Origin: Clostridia bacterium
Lineage (GTDB): Bacteria > Bacillota > Clostridia > Oscillospirales > CAG-272
NCBI GenBank assembly: GCA_017461945.1
Contig: JAFTSB010000011.1
Coordinates: 1-64,000, forward strand
Length of the DNA: 64,000 bases
Direction: 5' to 3'
In this document: positions 8,355 through 17,953 of the stretch, one piece after another
Layout of the letters: each line of letters starts with the position of its first letter
How positions within the stretch are numbered: position 1 is the first letter of the stretch
Notes under the pieces: model-generated
Told to the model about the DNA's origin: nothing
Database searches by the model: none
What the model saw: only the letters and a program-made list of their open reading frames with translations
Made by a program: the position numbers and the translations under genes

Positions 8355-10553
8355 ATGAGATTGATTCAATCCTTGAACGGCTGGTGGGATTATCGCATCG
8401 GCCGTGGTGAATTCACCCGTAAAAAAGTACCCTTTTCGACCCTTCCGGTAGGAAAAAGCCAATGCGTATTGCAGTTTTCTGCACAAAAGCACCCTCATCA
8501 CCCCCGTGCCTTTCTGGTATTTGACGGCATCACCTATGAGGGCAAGGTCACGCTGAACGGCGTGGAGCTTGGCACGATGCTTGCATACTCGGAATACCGT
8601 TTTGAGGTCACCCATTTGCTAAAAGAGGAAAACGTGCTGTCGGTAGAGCTATCGGATATCGACCCTGTTTTTGGCCCCTCGGAGGGTTGGGAAAACTACG
8701 GCGGCATCATCCGCGATGTGTACCTGGAGTACACCGGCAGCCGTGTGATCACCTCTACCCTTTGGAACGGCGCGCTGAACGCAGACTATTCGGTGGCCGA
8801 TTGCAGCTTTGCCGTGACCACCGAGGGGGGCGAGGGCACGCTGGAGGCCATGCTGACCGATAAAGAAGGCAATGTGGTTGCCACCGCCACAGCGGATGGC
8901 GACACCCTGCGCTTTGCGGTGTCCGAGCCCCATTTGTGGTCCCCCGATGACCCCTACCTTTACACCCTGCGCTACGCCGCCTATGCCGATGGAGCCGTGT
9001 CGGACGGGGGCGAGATCAAGGTGGGCTTTAAGGATTTCCGCCTTGTGGGCAAGCGCTTTTATCTCAACGGCAAGGCCACCTTCCTCCTTGGCATCAATCG
9101 CCACGATATCTGGGGAGAGCAGGGTCACACCATGACCGAGGAGCAGATGCGCCGCGATCTGACCATGATCAAAAACACCGGCATCAACTATGTCCGTCTG
9201 GTCCATTACCCCCACCACAAGCGCATCATCGAGCTGGCCGACGAGCTGGGCCTTTTGGTATCGGAGGAGCCCGGGCTTTGGTGGTCGGATATGAGCAATC
9301 AAAAGCTGTGCGACGATGCCCTTGAGGTGATGCGCCGCACAGTGCTGCGCGATCGCAATCACGTTTCCATTGCCTTTTGGCTCTCCTTTAACGAGTGCAT
9401 CTTCACCTTGGATTATCTCAAGAGCTCTGCCCGTGTTTGTCGCGAAAATGACCCCTATCATATGGTGTCGGGTGCCAACTGCATGAGCATTGAGATGACC
9501 AAAGAGAACTTTCCCATTTGCGGCTTTGATTTTTACACCATGCATCCCTACGACTCCACCCCCAAGCGTATGATCAAGAGCATTGAGGAGCTGACCGAGA
9601 TGCCCCTGCTGTTTACCGAGTGGGGCGGCTATTACTGCCACGACAACCCCCAGAACTTCCGCTGGTTTATCGACACCATTGTGAAATATTGGAAGAACCC
9701 GGACGATCAGCCTGTGCTGGCCGGTGCCTGCTATTGGTTCTGGTCGGAAATGTATGAATTTGACCGCACCGCCCCCGCCTGCACGAACGGCGTGCTGCGC
9801 GAGGCCCTGGTGGATGCCGAGCGCAATCCCCTGCCCGATTATGATATTTTCCGCACCGCCTTTGCCGAGCTTTACAACCCCGAAAAAGACCCCGAATGGC
9901 ACGTGGATGCTTGCAAAATTCCCACAAACGGTTACAAAAACTATGAAACGGTGTCTGTTTTTGGTCTCCAGGACGAGAAACAACGCGCCGCCGCGTGGGA
10001 GACGATGATTGCCGAGAGCAAGGTGCCCATTGCGCGTTTTCATCACGTGAACAAGGGCAATCGCAAGATGACCAACGGCCCGGTGCTGCGCCAGGAGATC
10101 GGGGCGCTGGGTAGTTTGCCCATGGCCTTGGAGCAAAAGCCCTATGTCATCACCGACACGCTGACCGTACCCGTGGGTCAGGCCGTCAAGGGGCTTTGGG
10201 TCATCGGAAACGTTTCCATGCCCAAGGGATATCCCATTTCGGGCGATTACGGTGAGGATGCGGTGGAGTACACCGTGGAATACACCGACGGCAGCACAGA
10301 TCGTTTCATGATGAAAAACGGTGAGGATGTGACCACGGCCACCGGCCTCCACGGCCCTTCCCGTATCGAGCCTTATGCCGCAAACAGTCCCCGTGCGATG
10401 CGCTTCCGCCATCAGATGGCTTGGGAGCATTATGTGGTGAACGCCCGTTATCTTGCGGCCGATCCCACCAAGACGGTGCGCGCCCTTGTCCTGCGAAACG
10501 CCGGCAACGGCTACCTGCCCTTGTTCTACGGCTTGACGGTGGAAAAGGCGTAA
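8355..10553 (+). CDS. Glycoside hydrolase family 2 protein
   Basis: A 732-residue GH2 enzyme. It has an N-terminal jelly roll (INGWWDY-like opening, YEGKVTLNG, ENYGGIIRDVYLE), an immunoglobulin-like middle, and a TIM barrel starting near FLLGINRHDIWG. The predicted acid/base is E347 in SFNEC and the nucleophile E422 in FTEWGG. No signal peptide is seen, so it probably acts on an imported glycoside. GH2 covers beta-galactosidases, -glucuronidases and -mannosidases; specificity is open. AAAGGAG precedes the ATG, and a strong terminator closes the operon 48 bases later. Confidence 0.87.
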   Translation: MRLIQSLNGWWDYRIGRGEFTRKKVPFSTLPVGKSQCVLQFSAQKHPHHPRAFLVFDGITYEGKVTLNGVELGTMLAYSEYRFEVTHLLKEENVLSVELSDIDPVFGPSEGWENYGGIIRDVYLEYTGSRVITSTLWNGALNADYSVADCSFAVTTEGGEGTLEAMLTDKEGNVVATATADGDTLRFAVSEPHLWSPDDPYLYTLRYAAYADGAVSDGGEIKVGFKDFRLVGKRFYLNGKATFLLGINRHDIWGEQGHTMTEEQMRRDLTMIKNTGINYVRLVHYPHHKRIIELADELGLLVSEEPGLWWSDMSNQKLCDDALEVMRRTVLRDRNHVSIAFWLSFNECIFTLDYLKSSARVCRENDPYHMVSGANCMSIEMTKENFPICGFDFYTMHPYDSTPKRMIKSIEELTEMPLLFTEWGGYYCHDNPQNFRWFIDTIVKYWKNPDDQPVLAGACYWFWSEMYEFDRTAPACTNGVLREALVDAERNPLPDYDIFRTAFAELYNPEKDPEWHVDACKIPTNGYKNYETVSVFGLQDEKQRAAAWETMIAESKVPIARFHHVNKGNRKMTNGPVLRQEIGALGSLPMALEQKPYVITDTLTVPVGQAVKGLWVIGNVSMPKGYPISGDYGEDAVEYTVEYTDGSTDRFMMKNGEDVTTATGLHGPSRIEPYAANSPRAMRFRHQMAWEHYVVNARYLAADPTKTVRALVLRNAGNGYLPLFYGLTVEKA

Positions 10554-10600
10554 AGTATACCACAGAGCGTCATAATAAAAAGTAGCATAATATAACAACA

Positions 10601-10636
10601 AAAAAGCACCACTCCACGTATGGGGTGGTGCTTTTT
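10601..10636. terminator. Bidirectional terminator between the GH2 and AbrB-type genes
   Basis: A long stem (AAAAAGCACCAC with its complement, one mismatch) flanked by A and T runs on both sides. It can end the carbohydrate operon on the plus strand and the small AbrB-type gene on the minus strand. Confidence 0.88.
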
Positions 10637-10668
10637 GTAAGCGATTTTTAACACCTGCCTTGCGAAAA

Positions 10669-10839
10669 TCAGGGGTTTTGTTTCACCAATTTGTACTCGG
10701 AATTGCGGATCAATACACCTTCCTCCGTCAGTACAAGTTCCACCTTTCTTTCAAGCATTAGCCGCTCCCTATACTCTTTTGGAATCACAATTCTGCCCAA
10801 GCTATCTATTTCTTTTATAATGCCCACCGTCTTGTTCAT
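10669..10839 (-). CDS. AbrB/SpoVT/MazE-type DNA-binding protein
   Basis: A 56-residue protein starting MNKTVGIIKEID and containing SLGRIVIPKEYRERL, the classic swapped-hairpin AbrB signature (LGRIVIPKE), followed by VLTEEGVLI. Proteins of this kind are transition-state regulators or antitoxins. Its start follows AAAGGTGA. It is divergent from an XRE regulator across an operator-like inverted repeat. No toxin gene lies next to it, so a toxin-antitoxin role is not supported. Confidence 0.86.
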   Translation of the reverse strand: MNKTVGIIKEIDSLGRIVIPKEYRERLMLERKVELVLTEEGVLIRNSEYKLVKQNP

Positions 10840-10877
10840 ATCCTATCACCTTTCGCAAAATTATGGATAAAACGCTT

Positions 10878-10900
10878 ATTGACATTTACAGAATGTCAAT
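10878..10900. promoter_or_regulatory. Inverted repeat between divergent regulator genes
   Basis: ATTGACATT and AATGTCAAT form a perfect 9-bp inverted repeat with a 5-base centre. It sits at about the transcription start of the minus-strand AbrB-type gene. Another half-site, GAATGTCAA, recurs at 10941-10949 near the XRE start. This resembles an operator for one of the flanking regulators. Confidence 0.6.
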
Positions 10901-10906
10901 ATTTGC

Positions 10907-10935
10907 ATTGTAGCACATTATAATGTTTTTGTCAA
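10907..10935 (-). promoter_or_regulatory. Promoter of the AbrB-type gene
   Basis: TTGACA (10935-10930) and TACAAT (10912-10907) with a 17-base spacer on the minus strand, just upstream of the inverted repeat. Confidence 0.7.
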
Positions 10936-10963
10936 TCACTGAATGTCAAATGAGGATGGCTAT

Positions 10964-11203
10964 ATGTTTAAAAACAAGAACGACGGCAAAAACAACCTGT
11001 GCGGCGAGAAAATTCGTGCGCTCCGCTTGCAGTCCCCCACCAAGCTTTCACAGCGTGCGTTGGCAGACAAAATGCAGTTAATCGGCATCGACGTTGACAA
11101 GAACGCCATTCAACGGATCGAGTGCGGCAAGCGGTTTGTCACCGACATTGAGCTAAAGGCCTTTGCCGTGGTATTTGGCATCGGCGTTGAAGATCTGATC
11201 TGA
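10964..11203 (+). CDS. Small XRE-family helix-turn-helix protein
   Basis: A 79-residue cytoplasmic regulator. Residues about 15-75 form a Cro/C1-type five-helix domain: CGEKIRALRLQ, LSQRALADKMQ, IDVDKNAIQRIECGKR and VFGIGVEDLI. The ATG at 10964 was chosen because GAGGA lies 7 bases upstream; the earlier ATG at 10943 falls within an operator-like half-site. It is divergent from an AbrB-type gene and converges on the purine operon with a shared terminator. Its target is probably its own intergenic region, by inference. Confidence 0.82.
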   Translation: MFKNKNDGKNNLCGEKIRALRLQSPTKLSQRALADKMQLIGIDVDKNAIQRIECGKRFVTDIELKAFAVVFGIGVEDLI

Positions 11204-11221
11204 TTCAAGTAGGAAAAACAC

Positions 11222-11249
11222 AAAAACCCCGACACGTGTCGGGGTTTTT
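11222..11249. terminator. Bidirectional terminator shared by the XRE gene and fhs
   Basis: A perfect palindrome centred on GACACGTGTC with CCCC/GGGG arms and A5/T5 ends. It separates the plus-strand XRE gene from the minus-strand pur-fhs operon. The same 31-bp sequence occurs at about 33782-33812 behind another XRE gene. Confidence 0.93.
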
Positions 11250-11266
11250 GTGTTTTATAATGCAGA

Positions 11267-12940
11267 TCAGAACAATCCGGTGATCTTGCCGTTCTCGTCT
11301 ACATCGATCTTCTCGGCAGAGGGAACCTTAGGCAGGCCCGGCATGGTCATGATGTTGCCGGTCAGCACCACCACAAAGCCGGCGCCGGCGGCCACCTTGA
11401 CCTGGCGGACGGTAACGGTAAAGTCCTCGGGAGCGCCAAGCTTGGTCTGGTCATCGGAGAAGCTATACTGGGTTTTGGCCATGCAGACAGGCAGGCCGTC
11501 AAAGCCCAGCGCCTTCAGCGTGGCCAACTGCTTTTTGGCCTCGGGAGCAAAGACAACGCCCTTGCCGCCGTAGACCTTTTGGACCACAGCCTCCACCTTT
11601 TCTTCGATGGTCGCATCCAGCTCGTAGGAGAAGGTAAAGTCCTTTTCCTGCTCGCACAGCTTCACCACCTCGTGTGCCAGGGCTTCGCCGCCCTTGCCGC
11701 CCTCGGCCCAAACGGTGGAAAGCACCACGTTTACGCCCAGCTCGCGGCATTTGTCAATGACAAGCTGAATTTCGGCATCGGTATCGGTGGGGAAACGGTT
11801 GACCGCCACCACAGCGGGCAGCTTATACACATTTTTGATATTGGAAACGTGGCGCAGCAGATTGGGCAGGCCCTGCTCCAGCGCCTGCAGATTTTCGTTG
11901 CCAAGATCGGGCTTGGCCACGCCGCCGTGCATCTTCAATGCACGAACGGTGGCAACGATCACCACGGCATCGGGGGTGAGACCTGCGGCACGGCACTTGA
12001 TATCCAGGAACTTTTCAGCACCCAGGTCGGCGCCAAAGCCGGCCTCGGTAATGGCGTAATCGCCCAGCTTCATGGCAAGCTTGGTGGCCATGACCGAGTT
12101 GCAGCCGTGGGCAATGTTGGCAAAGGGGCCACCATGCACAAAGGCAGGCGTTCCCTCCAGGGTCTGCACCAGATTGGGCTTGATGGCGTCCTTGAGCAGG
12201 GCGGCCATAGCACCAACCGCCTTCAGATCGCCTGCGGTAACCGGCTTTTCGTCGTAGGTATAGGCCACCACAATGCGAGAAAGACGCTCCTTGAGATCGC
12301 TCATATCGTTGGCAAGGCAGAACACCGCCATGATCTCGGAGGCCACGGTGATGTCAAAGCCATCCTCACGGGGCACGCCGTTGACCCGGCCGCCAAGGCC
12401 ATCGGTTACAAAGCGGAGCTGACGATCGTTCATATCCACGCAGCGCTTCCACGTAATGCGGCGAGGGTCAATGTTCAGGCTGTTGCCCTGGTAAATGTGG
12501 TTATCCAGCATAGCAGCCAGCAGGTTGTTGGCCGCACCGATGGCATGAAAGTCACCGGTAAAATGCAGGTTGATATCCTCCATGGGCACCACCTGGGCGT
12601 ATCCGCCGCCGGCGGCGCCGCCCTTGATGCCAAAGACAGGACCAAGGGAGGGCTCGCGCAGGGCGACCATCACGTTTTTGCCAATGCGGCGCAGACCATC
12701 GGCAAGACCGATGGTAGTGGTGGTTTTGCCCTCTCCGGCAGGAGTGGGCGTAATGGCGGTAACCAAAATCAGCTTACCGTTCTCTTTTTTTGTGTCATTC
12801 AGAATGGCGGTATCCACCTTGGCCTTATACTTGCCATACTGCTCCAGATACGCCTCGTCCACACCGGCGGTCTTGGCGATCTCGGTAATGGGGCGCAGCT
12901 TGGCGCTTTGCGCAATTTCAATATCGGAAAGGAATGCCAT
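11267..12940 (-). CDS. fhs: Formate-tetrahydrofolate ligase
   Basis: A 557-residue monofunctional ligase that makes 10-formyl-tetrahydrofolate from formate, THF and ATP. The nucleotide loop [12 protein letters not shown] is at residues about 64-75, and the length matches the family. The ATG at 12940 is 8 bases from AAGGAG; a TTG two codons earlier is too close to that site. It starts 12 bases after purL ends. 10-formyl-THF feeds both PurN and the AICAR transformylase, so the last operon gene supplies the cofactor for two upstream enzymes. Confidence 0.96.
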   Translation of the reverse strand: MAFLSDIEIAQSAKLRPITEIAKTAGVDEAYLEQYGKYKAKVDTAILNDTKKENGKLILVTAITPTPAGEGKTTTTIGLADGLRRIGKNVMVALREPSLGPVFGIKGGAAGGGYAQVVPMEDINLHFTGDFHAIGAANNLLAAMLDNHIYQGNSLNIDPRRITWKRCVDMNDRQLRFVTDGLGGRVNGVPREDGFDITVASEIMAVFCLANDMSDLKERLSRIVVAYTYDEKPVTAGDLKAVGAMAALLKDAIKPNLVQTLEGTPAFVHGGPFANIAHGCNSVMATKLAMKLGDYAITEAGFGADLGAEKFLDIKCRAAGLTPDAVVIVATVRALKMHGGVAKPDLGNENLQALEQGLPNLLRHVSNIKNVYKLPAVVAVNRFPTDTDAEIQLVIDKCRELGVNVVLSTVWAEGGKGGEALAHEVVKLCEQEKDFTFSYELDATIEEKVEAVVQKVYGGKGVVFAPEAKKQLATLKALGFDGLPVCMAKTQYSFSDDQTKLGAPEDFTVTVRQVKVAAGAGFVVVLTGNIMTMPGLPKVPSAEKIDVDENGKITGLF

Positions 12941-12952
12941 TGTCAACGCTCC

Positions 12953-15900
12953 TTATTTCTTAAAATATTTCACGGCCGAGGCGAACAGCTGCATATCGTA
13001 TTCGCCAAGAACGTTTTTGTAAAGATCCTTACCCACACGCTCGCTATGGCCCATCTTGCCCAGCACGCGGCCGTCGGGCGAGGTGATACCCTCGATGGCG
13101 AACACAGAGCCGTTGGGGTTAAAGGCGGTATCCATGGTGGGATTGCCGGCAAGATCCACGTACTGGGTGGCAACCTGACCGTTCTTGGCCAGCTGCAGTG
13201 CCAGCTCGTCAGAGCAAAGGAAGCGACCCTCGCCGTGGGAGATCGGCACGGTGTAGATCTGACCCACCTCGGTACCGGCAAGCCAGGGCGACTTGTTGGT
13301 GCAAACGCGGGTGCGAACCAGCTTGGACTGGTGGCGACCGATGATATTATAGGTCAGCGTGGGGCAATTCTCATCGGTGTCGATGATCTTGCCATAGGGC
13401 ACCAGACCCAGCTTAATAAGCGCCTGGAAGCCGTTACAGATACCCAGCATCAAGCCATCACGGGCATCCAGCAGCTTGCCCACCTGCTCCTTGATCTCGG
13501 GATTGCGGAAGAAGGCGGTGATAAACTTGGCAGAGCCGTCGGGCTCGTCGCCGCCGGAGAAGCCGCCGGGAATAAAGACCATCTGGCTTTCTGCCAGTTT
13601 TTTCGATACCGTTTCCACGCTTCTGGCCACGTCATCGGCGGTCAGGTTGCGGATGACCACAATATCGGCCTCGGCACCGGCGCGCTCCATGGCGCGTGCG
13701 GAGTCGTACTCGCAGTTGGTACCCGGGAACACAGGGATCAGCACCTTGGGGCGAGCGCACTTGACGGCAGGTGCTGCAGTGCAGCCACCGGTATAGGAGA
13801 AGGTCTCCAGCGCACTCTTGGCAGGGGCGGCGGTGGGATATACGCCCTCCAGGACGCCCTCGTTGATGGCAACCAGCTCGGCAACGGTGGCCTTTTCGCT
13901 GCCCAAATCAATTTCGGGTGCGATGGTGGTCTCACCGATCTTGGTGGCGTACTCGCTTGTCACCTCCTCGCAAAGCTCGGCTACGATAAAGTCCTGCATC
14001 ATAGCGCCGTACCAGTGGTTCACAGCATCGTTGGCCTTAAAGCCGATCTCGTTGCCAAAGGACATCTTCATCACAGCCTCGGCAATGCCGTTTTCCACAG
14101 CCCAAGCGGCCTTGACCTTACCGGCCTTGCACAGCGCGTGGAAGGCCTCCCAAGCGGCCTTGGTGGAGGCGGGCGTCTCGTCCACGGGTGCAAAGAGGTA
14201 AACGGGGTGGCCGGCCTCCTTGAATTCGGGAGAGATCACGTCGCCTGCCTTGATGGGGGCGATGGCAAAGGAGATCAGCGTGGGGGGTACGTCCTTATCC
14301 AGGAAGGTGCCGGACATCGAGTCCTTACCGCCGATGGCGGCGGCGTTCAGCTCCAGCTGGGCATCCATGGCGCCAAGCAGAGCGGCAAAGGGCTTGCCCC
14401 AACGGGCAGGCTCGGTGCGGAGCTTTTCAAAGAACTCCTGCAGGGTGAGGTAGGCATCCTTATAATCGGCGCCTGCGGCCACGATTTTGGCCATGGAGCT
14501 GTATACAGCGGCGTGAGCGCCCGTATAGGGGTCAACGCACATGGTGTCGGGATCCAGGCCCCAAGCCATGACGCTGGCCTGCTCGGTTTCCTCTCCGGGC
14601 AGAACGGGCAGGAGCGCCGCCATTGCCTGGGCAGGGGTCTTTTGGGTTTTGCCGCCAAAGGGCATCAGCACAGAGCCGGCACCGATGGAGCCGTCAAAGC
14701 GCTCCACAAGGCCACGGCGGCCGGCGGTCTTGAGATCGCCTGCCATCTGACGCAGATCGGTATACAGCGCCTTGGAGAAGGCGGAAAGATCCTTTTCGGT
14801 AACCTCCACCTCGGTGTGCTTGTCCGCACCGTTGGTGTTGAGGAAATCACGGGAAAGGTCGGCCACGGTCTGCCCCTTCCAGGACATGACCATACGGGCC
14901 TCCTCGGTCACCACGGCCACGCGGTAGGCCTCCAGGTTTTCGGCCTCGGCAAAGGCGATAAACTTGTCGGCATCCTCGGCGGCCACCACAACGGCCATAC
15001 GCTCCTGAGACTCGGAAATGGCCAGCTCGGTGCCGTCCAGACCGTCGTACTTTTTGCGCACGGCATCCAGGTCGATCTTCAGGCCGTCGGCAAGCTCGCC
15101 AATGGCAACCGATACGCCGCCGGCACCAAAGTCGTTGCAGCGCTTGATGAGGCGAGTGACCGCGGCGTTGCGGAACAGGCGCTGGATCTTGCGCTCCTCG
15201 GGTGCATTACCCTTCTGCACCTCGGAGGCCATGGTGGTGAGAGATTTCATATTATGGCTCTTGGAGGAGCCGGTAGCACCGCCGATACCGTCGCGGCCGG
15301 TACGGCCACCCAACAGGATGATCACATCCCCGGCCTCGGGGCGCTCGCGGCGGACATTATAGGCAGGAGCGGCGGCCACAACGGCACCGCACTCCAATCG
15401 CTTGGCAACGTAGCCGTCGTGATAGACCTCCGCCACGTGACCCGTGGCAAGACCGATCTGGTTACCGTAGGAGGAGTAGCCGGCGGCAGCGGTCTGGCAA
15501 AGCTTGCGCTGGGGCAGCTTGCCGGGCAGCGTTTCGGAAAGAGATTTGCGAGGGTCGCCGGCACCGGTCACGCGCATAGCCTGATGAACATAGGCACGCC
15601 CCGACAGAGGGTCGCGGATGCAGCCGCCGATACAGGTAGCAGCGCCGCCAAAGGGCTCGATCTCGGTGGGGTGATTATGGGTCTCGTTTTTGAACATCAG
15701 CAGCCAATCCTGCTCCTGACCGTTTACGGTGGCGGTCACGTGGATGGAGCAGGCATTGATCTCCTCGCTTTCATCCAGCTCGGGGAGTGCGCCGCGCTTT
15801 TTCAGGGTCTTGACGGCAATGGTGGCGATATCCATCAGAGTCTGGGGGCGCTTGGCCGCCTTTTCCTTGCCATAGACCTCCACACGGGCGGCCAGATAGC

Positions 15901-16642
15901 GGTCGTATGCGGCCTTGACGGCAGGATCGTGGATCTTGACCCCGTCGATATGAGTGGAGAAGGTGGTGTGACGACAATGGTCGGACCAGTAGGTATCCAC
16001 CACGCGGATCTCGGTGATGGTGGGATCGCGCCCCTCCTCGTTTTTAAAGTAGTTCTGCAGGAACTTAAGGTCATCCAGATCCATGGCAAGGCCAAGGGTA
16101 TCCAGCAGCTGGGCAAGTCCCTTTTCGTCCAGAGAAATAAAACCATTTACCGTAGCAACGGTGGTGGGAATAGCGTATTCGATGGCAAGGGTCTCGGGCT
16201 TTTCCAGCGAGGCCTCGCGGCTTTCCACCGCGTTGATCACGTACTTTTTGACAGCGGCCACATCAGCCTCAGTCAGCTTGCCGCCAAGGACATAGACCTT
16301 AGCAGAGCGCACCGTGGGGCGATCGCCCTGGCTCTGGAGCTGGATGCACTGTGCGGCCGAGTCGGCGCGCTGGTCAAACTGACCGGGCAAAGGCTCCACG
16401 GCAAATACCGTGCCGCCCTTGGCGTCTACCGCATCGGTGACGATATCCAACTGGGGCTCGGAGAAAATGGTACGGACAGCCTTGTCAAACAGGGCTGCGT
16501 CAATGTTTTCTACATCATAGCGGTTGATCACACGCACGCTTTCCAGTGCGGTGATGCCCACCAGATTTTTCAGCTCGGAGCAAAGACCGTTCGCCTCGTG
16601 TGCAAGGGCAGGCTTTTTCTCCACGTATACTCGATAAACCAT
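12953..16642 (-). CDS. purL: Phosphoribosylformylglycinamidine synthase, single-chain
   Basis: A 1229-residue fused PurL that turns FGAR, glutamine and ATP into FGAM. It has an N-terminal PurS-like region, two AIR-synthase-like halves (with FKNETHNHPTEIEPFGGAATC in the first) and a C-terminal glutamine amidotransferase with the nucleophile in GICNGFQ and the HGEG motif. This is the large type seen in Proteobacteria and many Clostridia, not the three-subunit PurSQL of Bacillus. It lies 15 bases downstream of purD. AAGGAG precedes the start. Confidence 0.96.
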   Translation of the reverse strand: MVYRVYVEKKPALAHEANGLCSELKNLVGITALESVRVINRYDVENIDAALFDKAVRTIFSEPQLDIVTDAVDAKGGTVFAVEPLPGQFDQRADSAAQCIQLQSQGDRPTVRSAKVYVLGGKLTEADVAAVKKYVINAVESREASLEKPETLAIEYAIPTTVATVNGFISLDEKGLAQLLDTLGLAMDLDDLKFLQNYFKNEEGRDPTITEIRVVDTYWSDHCRHTTFSTHIDGVKIHDPAVKAAYDRYLAARVEVYGKEKAAKRPQTLMDIATIAVKTLKKRGALPELDESEEINACSIHVTATVNGQEQDWLLMFKNETHNHPTEIEPFGGAATCIGGCIRDPLSGRAYVHQAMRVTGAGDPRKSLSETLPGKLPQRKLCQTAAAGYSSYGNQIGLATGHVAEVYHDGYVAKRLECGAVVAAAPAYNVRRERPEAGDVIILLGGRTGRDGIGGATGSSKSHNMKSLTTMASEVQKGNAPEERKIQRLFRNAAVTRLIKRCNDFGAGGVSVAIGELADGLKIDLDAVRKKYDGLDGTELAISESQERMAVVVAAEDADKFIAFAEAENLEAYRVAVVTEEARMVMSWKGQTVADLSRDFLNTNGADKHTEVEVTEKDLSAFSKALYTDLRQMAGDLKTAGRRGLVERFDGSIGAGSVLMPFGGKTQKTPAQAMAALLPVLPGEETEQASVMAWGLDPDTMCVDPYTGAHAAVYSSMAKIVAAGADYKDAYLTLQEFFEKLRTEPARWGKPFAALLGAMDAQLELNAAAIGGKDSMSGTFLDKDVPPTLISFAIAPIKAGDVISPEFKEAGHPVYLFAPVDETPASTKAAWEAFHALCKAGKVKAAWAVENGIAEAVMKMSFGNEIGFKANDAVNHWYGAMMQDFIVAELCEEVTSEYATKIGETTIAPEIDLGSEKATVAELVAINEGVLEGVYPTAAPAKSALETFSYTGGCTAAPAVKCARPKVLIPVFPGTNCEYDSARAMERAGAEADIVVIRNLTADDVARSVETVSKKLAESQMVFIPGGFSGGDEPDGSAKFITAFFRNPEIKEQVGKLLDARDGLMLGICNGFQALIKLGLVPYGKIIDTDENCPTLTYNIIGRHQSKLVRTRVCTNKSPWLAGTEVGQIYTVPISHGEGRFLCSDELALQLAKNGQVATQYVDLAGNPTMDTAFNPNGSVFAIEGITSPDGRVLGKMGHSERVGKDLYKNVLGEYDMQLFASAVKYFKK

Positions 16643-16657
16643 AGGTCGTTCTTCTCC

Positions 16658-17926
16658 TTATTTCAGTGCGGCAAGGGCGCGCTTGCCAATATCTTTTCTG
16701 CAATAAGCGTTTTCAAACTTCACGCCGGCCGCCACGCGATAGGCATGCGCCACGGCGGTGGGCAGATCCTTGTCGGTGGCAACGGCACCGATCACGCGGC
16801 CACCCGCGGTCAACAGCTTGTCGCCCTCCTTTTTGGCACCTGCCACAAACAGGTACTCGCCCTCTCCCGTTTCGGGCAGGGTCATTTCAAAGCCCGAGGC
16901 ATACTTTTTGGGGTAGCCATCGGAGGCCAGCACCACGCAGCAGGCGGCGCCGGTGGAGAACTTGACCTCAACCTGGGAGAGCCTTTCCTCGGCAACAGCC
17001 TTCATAATGGTGAACAGATCACTTTCCAGCAAGGGCAGCACCACCTGGGTCTCGGGGTCGCCAAAGCGGCAGTTATACTCGATAACACGGGGGCCCTTGG
17101 GGGTGATCATCAATCCAAAGAACAGGCAGCCCTTAAAGGGGCGACCCTCGGCGTTCATGGCGTTCATGGTGGGCACAAAGATCTTTTCCATGCACTCCTT
17201 GGCCACGGCCTCGGTGTAATAGGGATTGGGGGCAACGGTGCCCATGCCGCCGGTATTCAGACCCTCGTCATTATCCCGGGCGCGCTTGTGGTCCATGGCA
17301 GAAACCATAGGCACCACGGTCTTGCCATCCATAAAGGCCAGCACCGAAACCTCGGGCCCGGTCATGAACTCCTCCACAAGGATACGACTGCCGCTCTCGC
17401 CAAAGACCTTGTCGCACATCATTTCCAAAACGGCCTGCTTGGCCTCGTCAAAGCTTTGGGCAATGACAACGCCCTTACCCAGCGCCAGACCGTCGGCCTT
17501 GATGACCGTGGGGTAATCCTGCTTTTCCAGATAAGCAATGGCCTTGTCGGGGTCATCAAAGGTCTCGCTGGCGGCGGTGGGGATGCCGTATTTGTGCATC
17601 AGCGCCTTGGAGAACACCTTGCTGCCCTCAATGATCGCCGCATTGGCACGGGGGCCAAAGCAGGGGATGCCCAGCTCCTCCAGCGCATCCACGCAGCCCA
17701 GCACCAGCGGATCGTCGGGGGCGACCACGGCAAAGTCGATGGCGTTGTCCTTGGCAAACGCCACAATAGCGGGGATATCCTTGGCGCCGATGGCCACGCA
17801 CTCGGCATCGGCGGCAATGCCGCCGTTACCGGGGAGTGCATAGATCGTTTCGATCTCTTTATTTTCCTTTAGCTTTTGGATGATGGCGTGCTCACGGCCG
17901 CCGCCACCCACAACCATAATTTTCAT
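16658..17926 (-). CDS. purD: Phosphoribosylamine-glycine ligase (GARS)
   Basis: A 422-residue ATP-grasp enzyme joining glycine to phosphoribosylamine. The N-terminus KIMVVGGGGREHAI and the internal GPRANAAIIEGSK and MGTVAPNP segments are diagnostic. ATG 17926 follows GAGGG at 9 bases; a preceding TTG is a less likely start. It sits between the AICAR transformylase and purL genes, all on the minus strand. Confidence 0.96.
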   Translation of the reverse strand: MKIMVVGGGGREHAIIQKLKENKEIETIYALPGNGGIAADAECVAIGAKDIPAIVAFAKDNAIDFAVVAPDDPLVLGCVDALEELGIPCFGPRANAAIIEGSKVFSKALMHKYGIPTAASETFDDPDKAIAYLEKQDYPTVIKADGLALGKGVVIAQSFDEAKQAVLEMMCDKVFGESGSRILVEEFMTGPEVSVLAFMDGKTVVPMVSAMDHKRARDNDEGLNTGGMGTVAPNPYYTEAVAKECMEKIFVPTMNAMNAEGRPFKGCLFFGLMITPKGPRVIEYNCRFGDPETQVVLPLLESDLFTIMKAVAEERLSQVEVKFSTGAACCVVLASDGYPKKYASGFEMTLPETGEGEYLFVAGAKKEGDKLLTAGGRVIGAVATDKDLPTAVAHAYRVAAGVKFENAYCRKDIGKRALAALK

Positions 17927-17953
17927 CAATCCATTCCCTCTCTTACAGCGGTA

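Noticed and set aside
8649..10601. A 650-codon minus-strand open frame over the GH2 gene
   Set aside because: It is the mirror of the GH2 coding sequence, which has active-site motifs and a ribosome site. The composition of the mirror frame is the same Gly/His/Val-rich type as other shadows.
10669..11203. Toxin-antitoxin pair
   Set aside because: Both products look like DNA-binding proteins and neither resembles a toxin. The genes are divergent, not an operon.
11579..17872. A 2097-codon plus-strand open frame
   Set aside because: It is antisense to purD, purL and fhs, all strongly supported. Its length is a by-product of codon bias in the real genes (rare TTA, CTA and TCA codons). It lacks a ribosome site and has low-complexity His/Gly/Leu composition.
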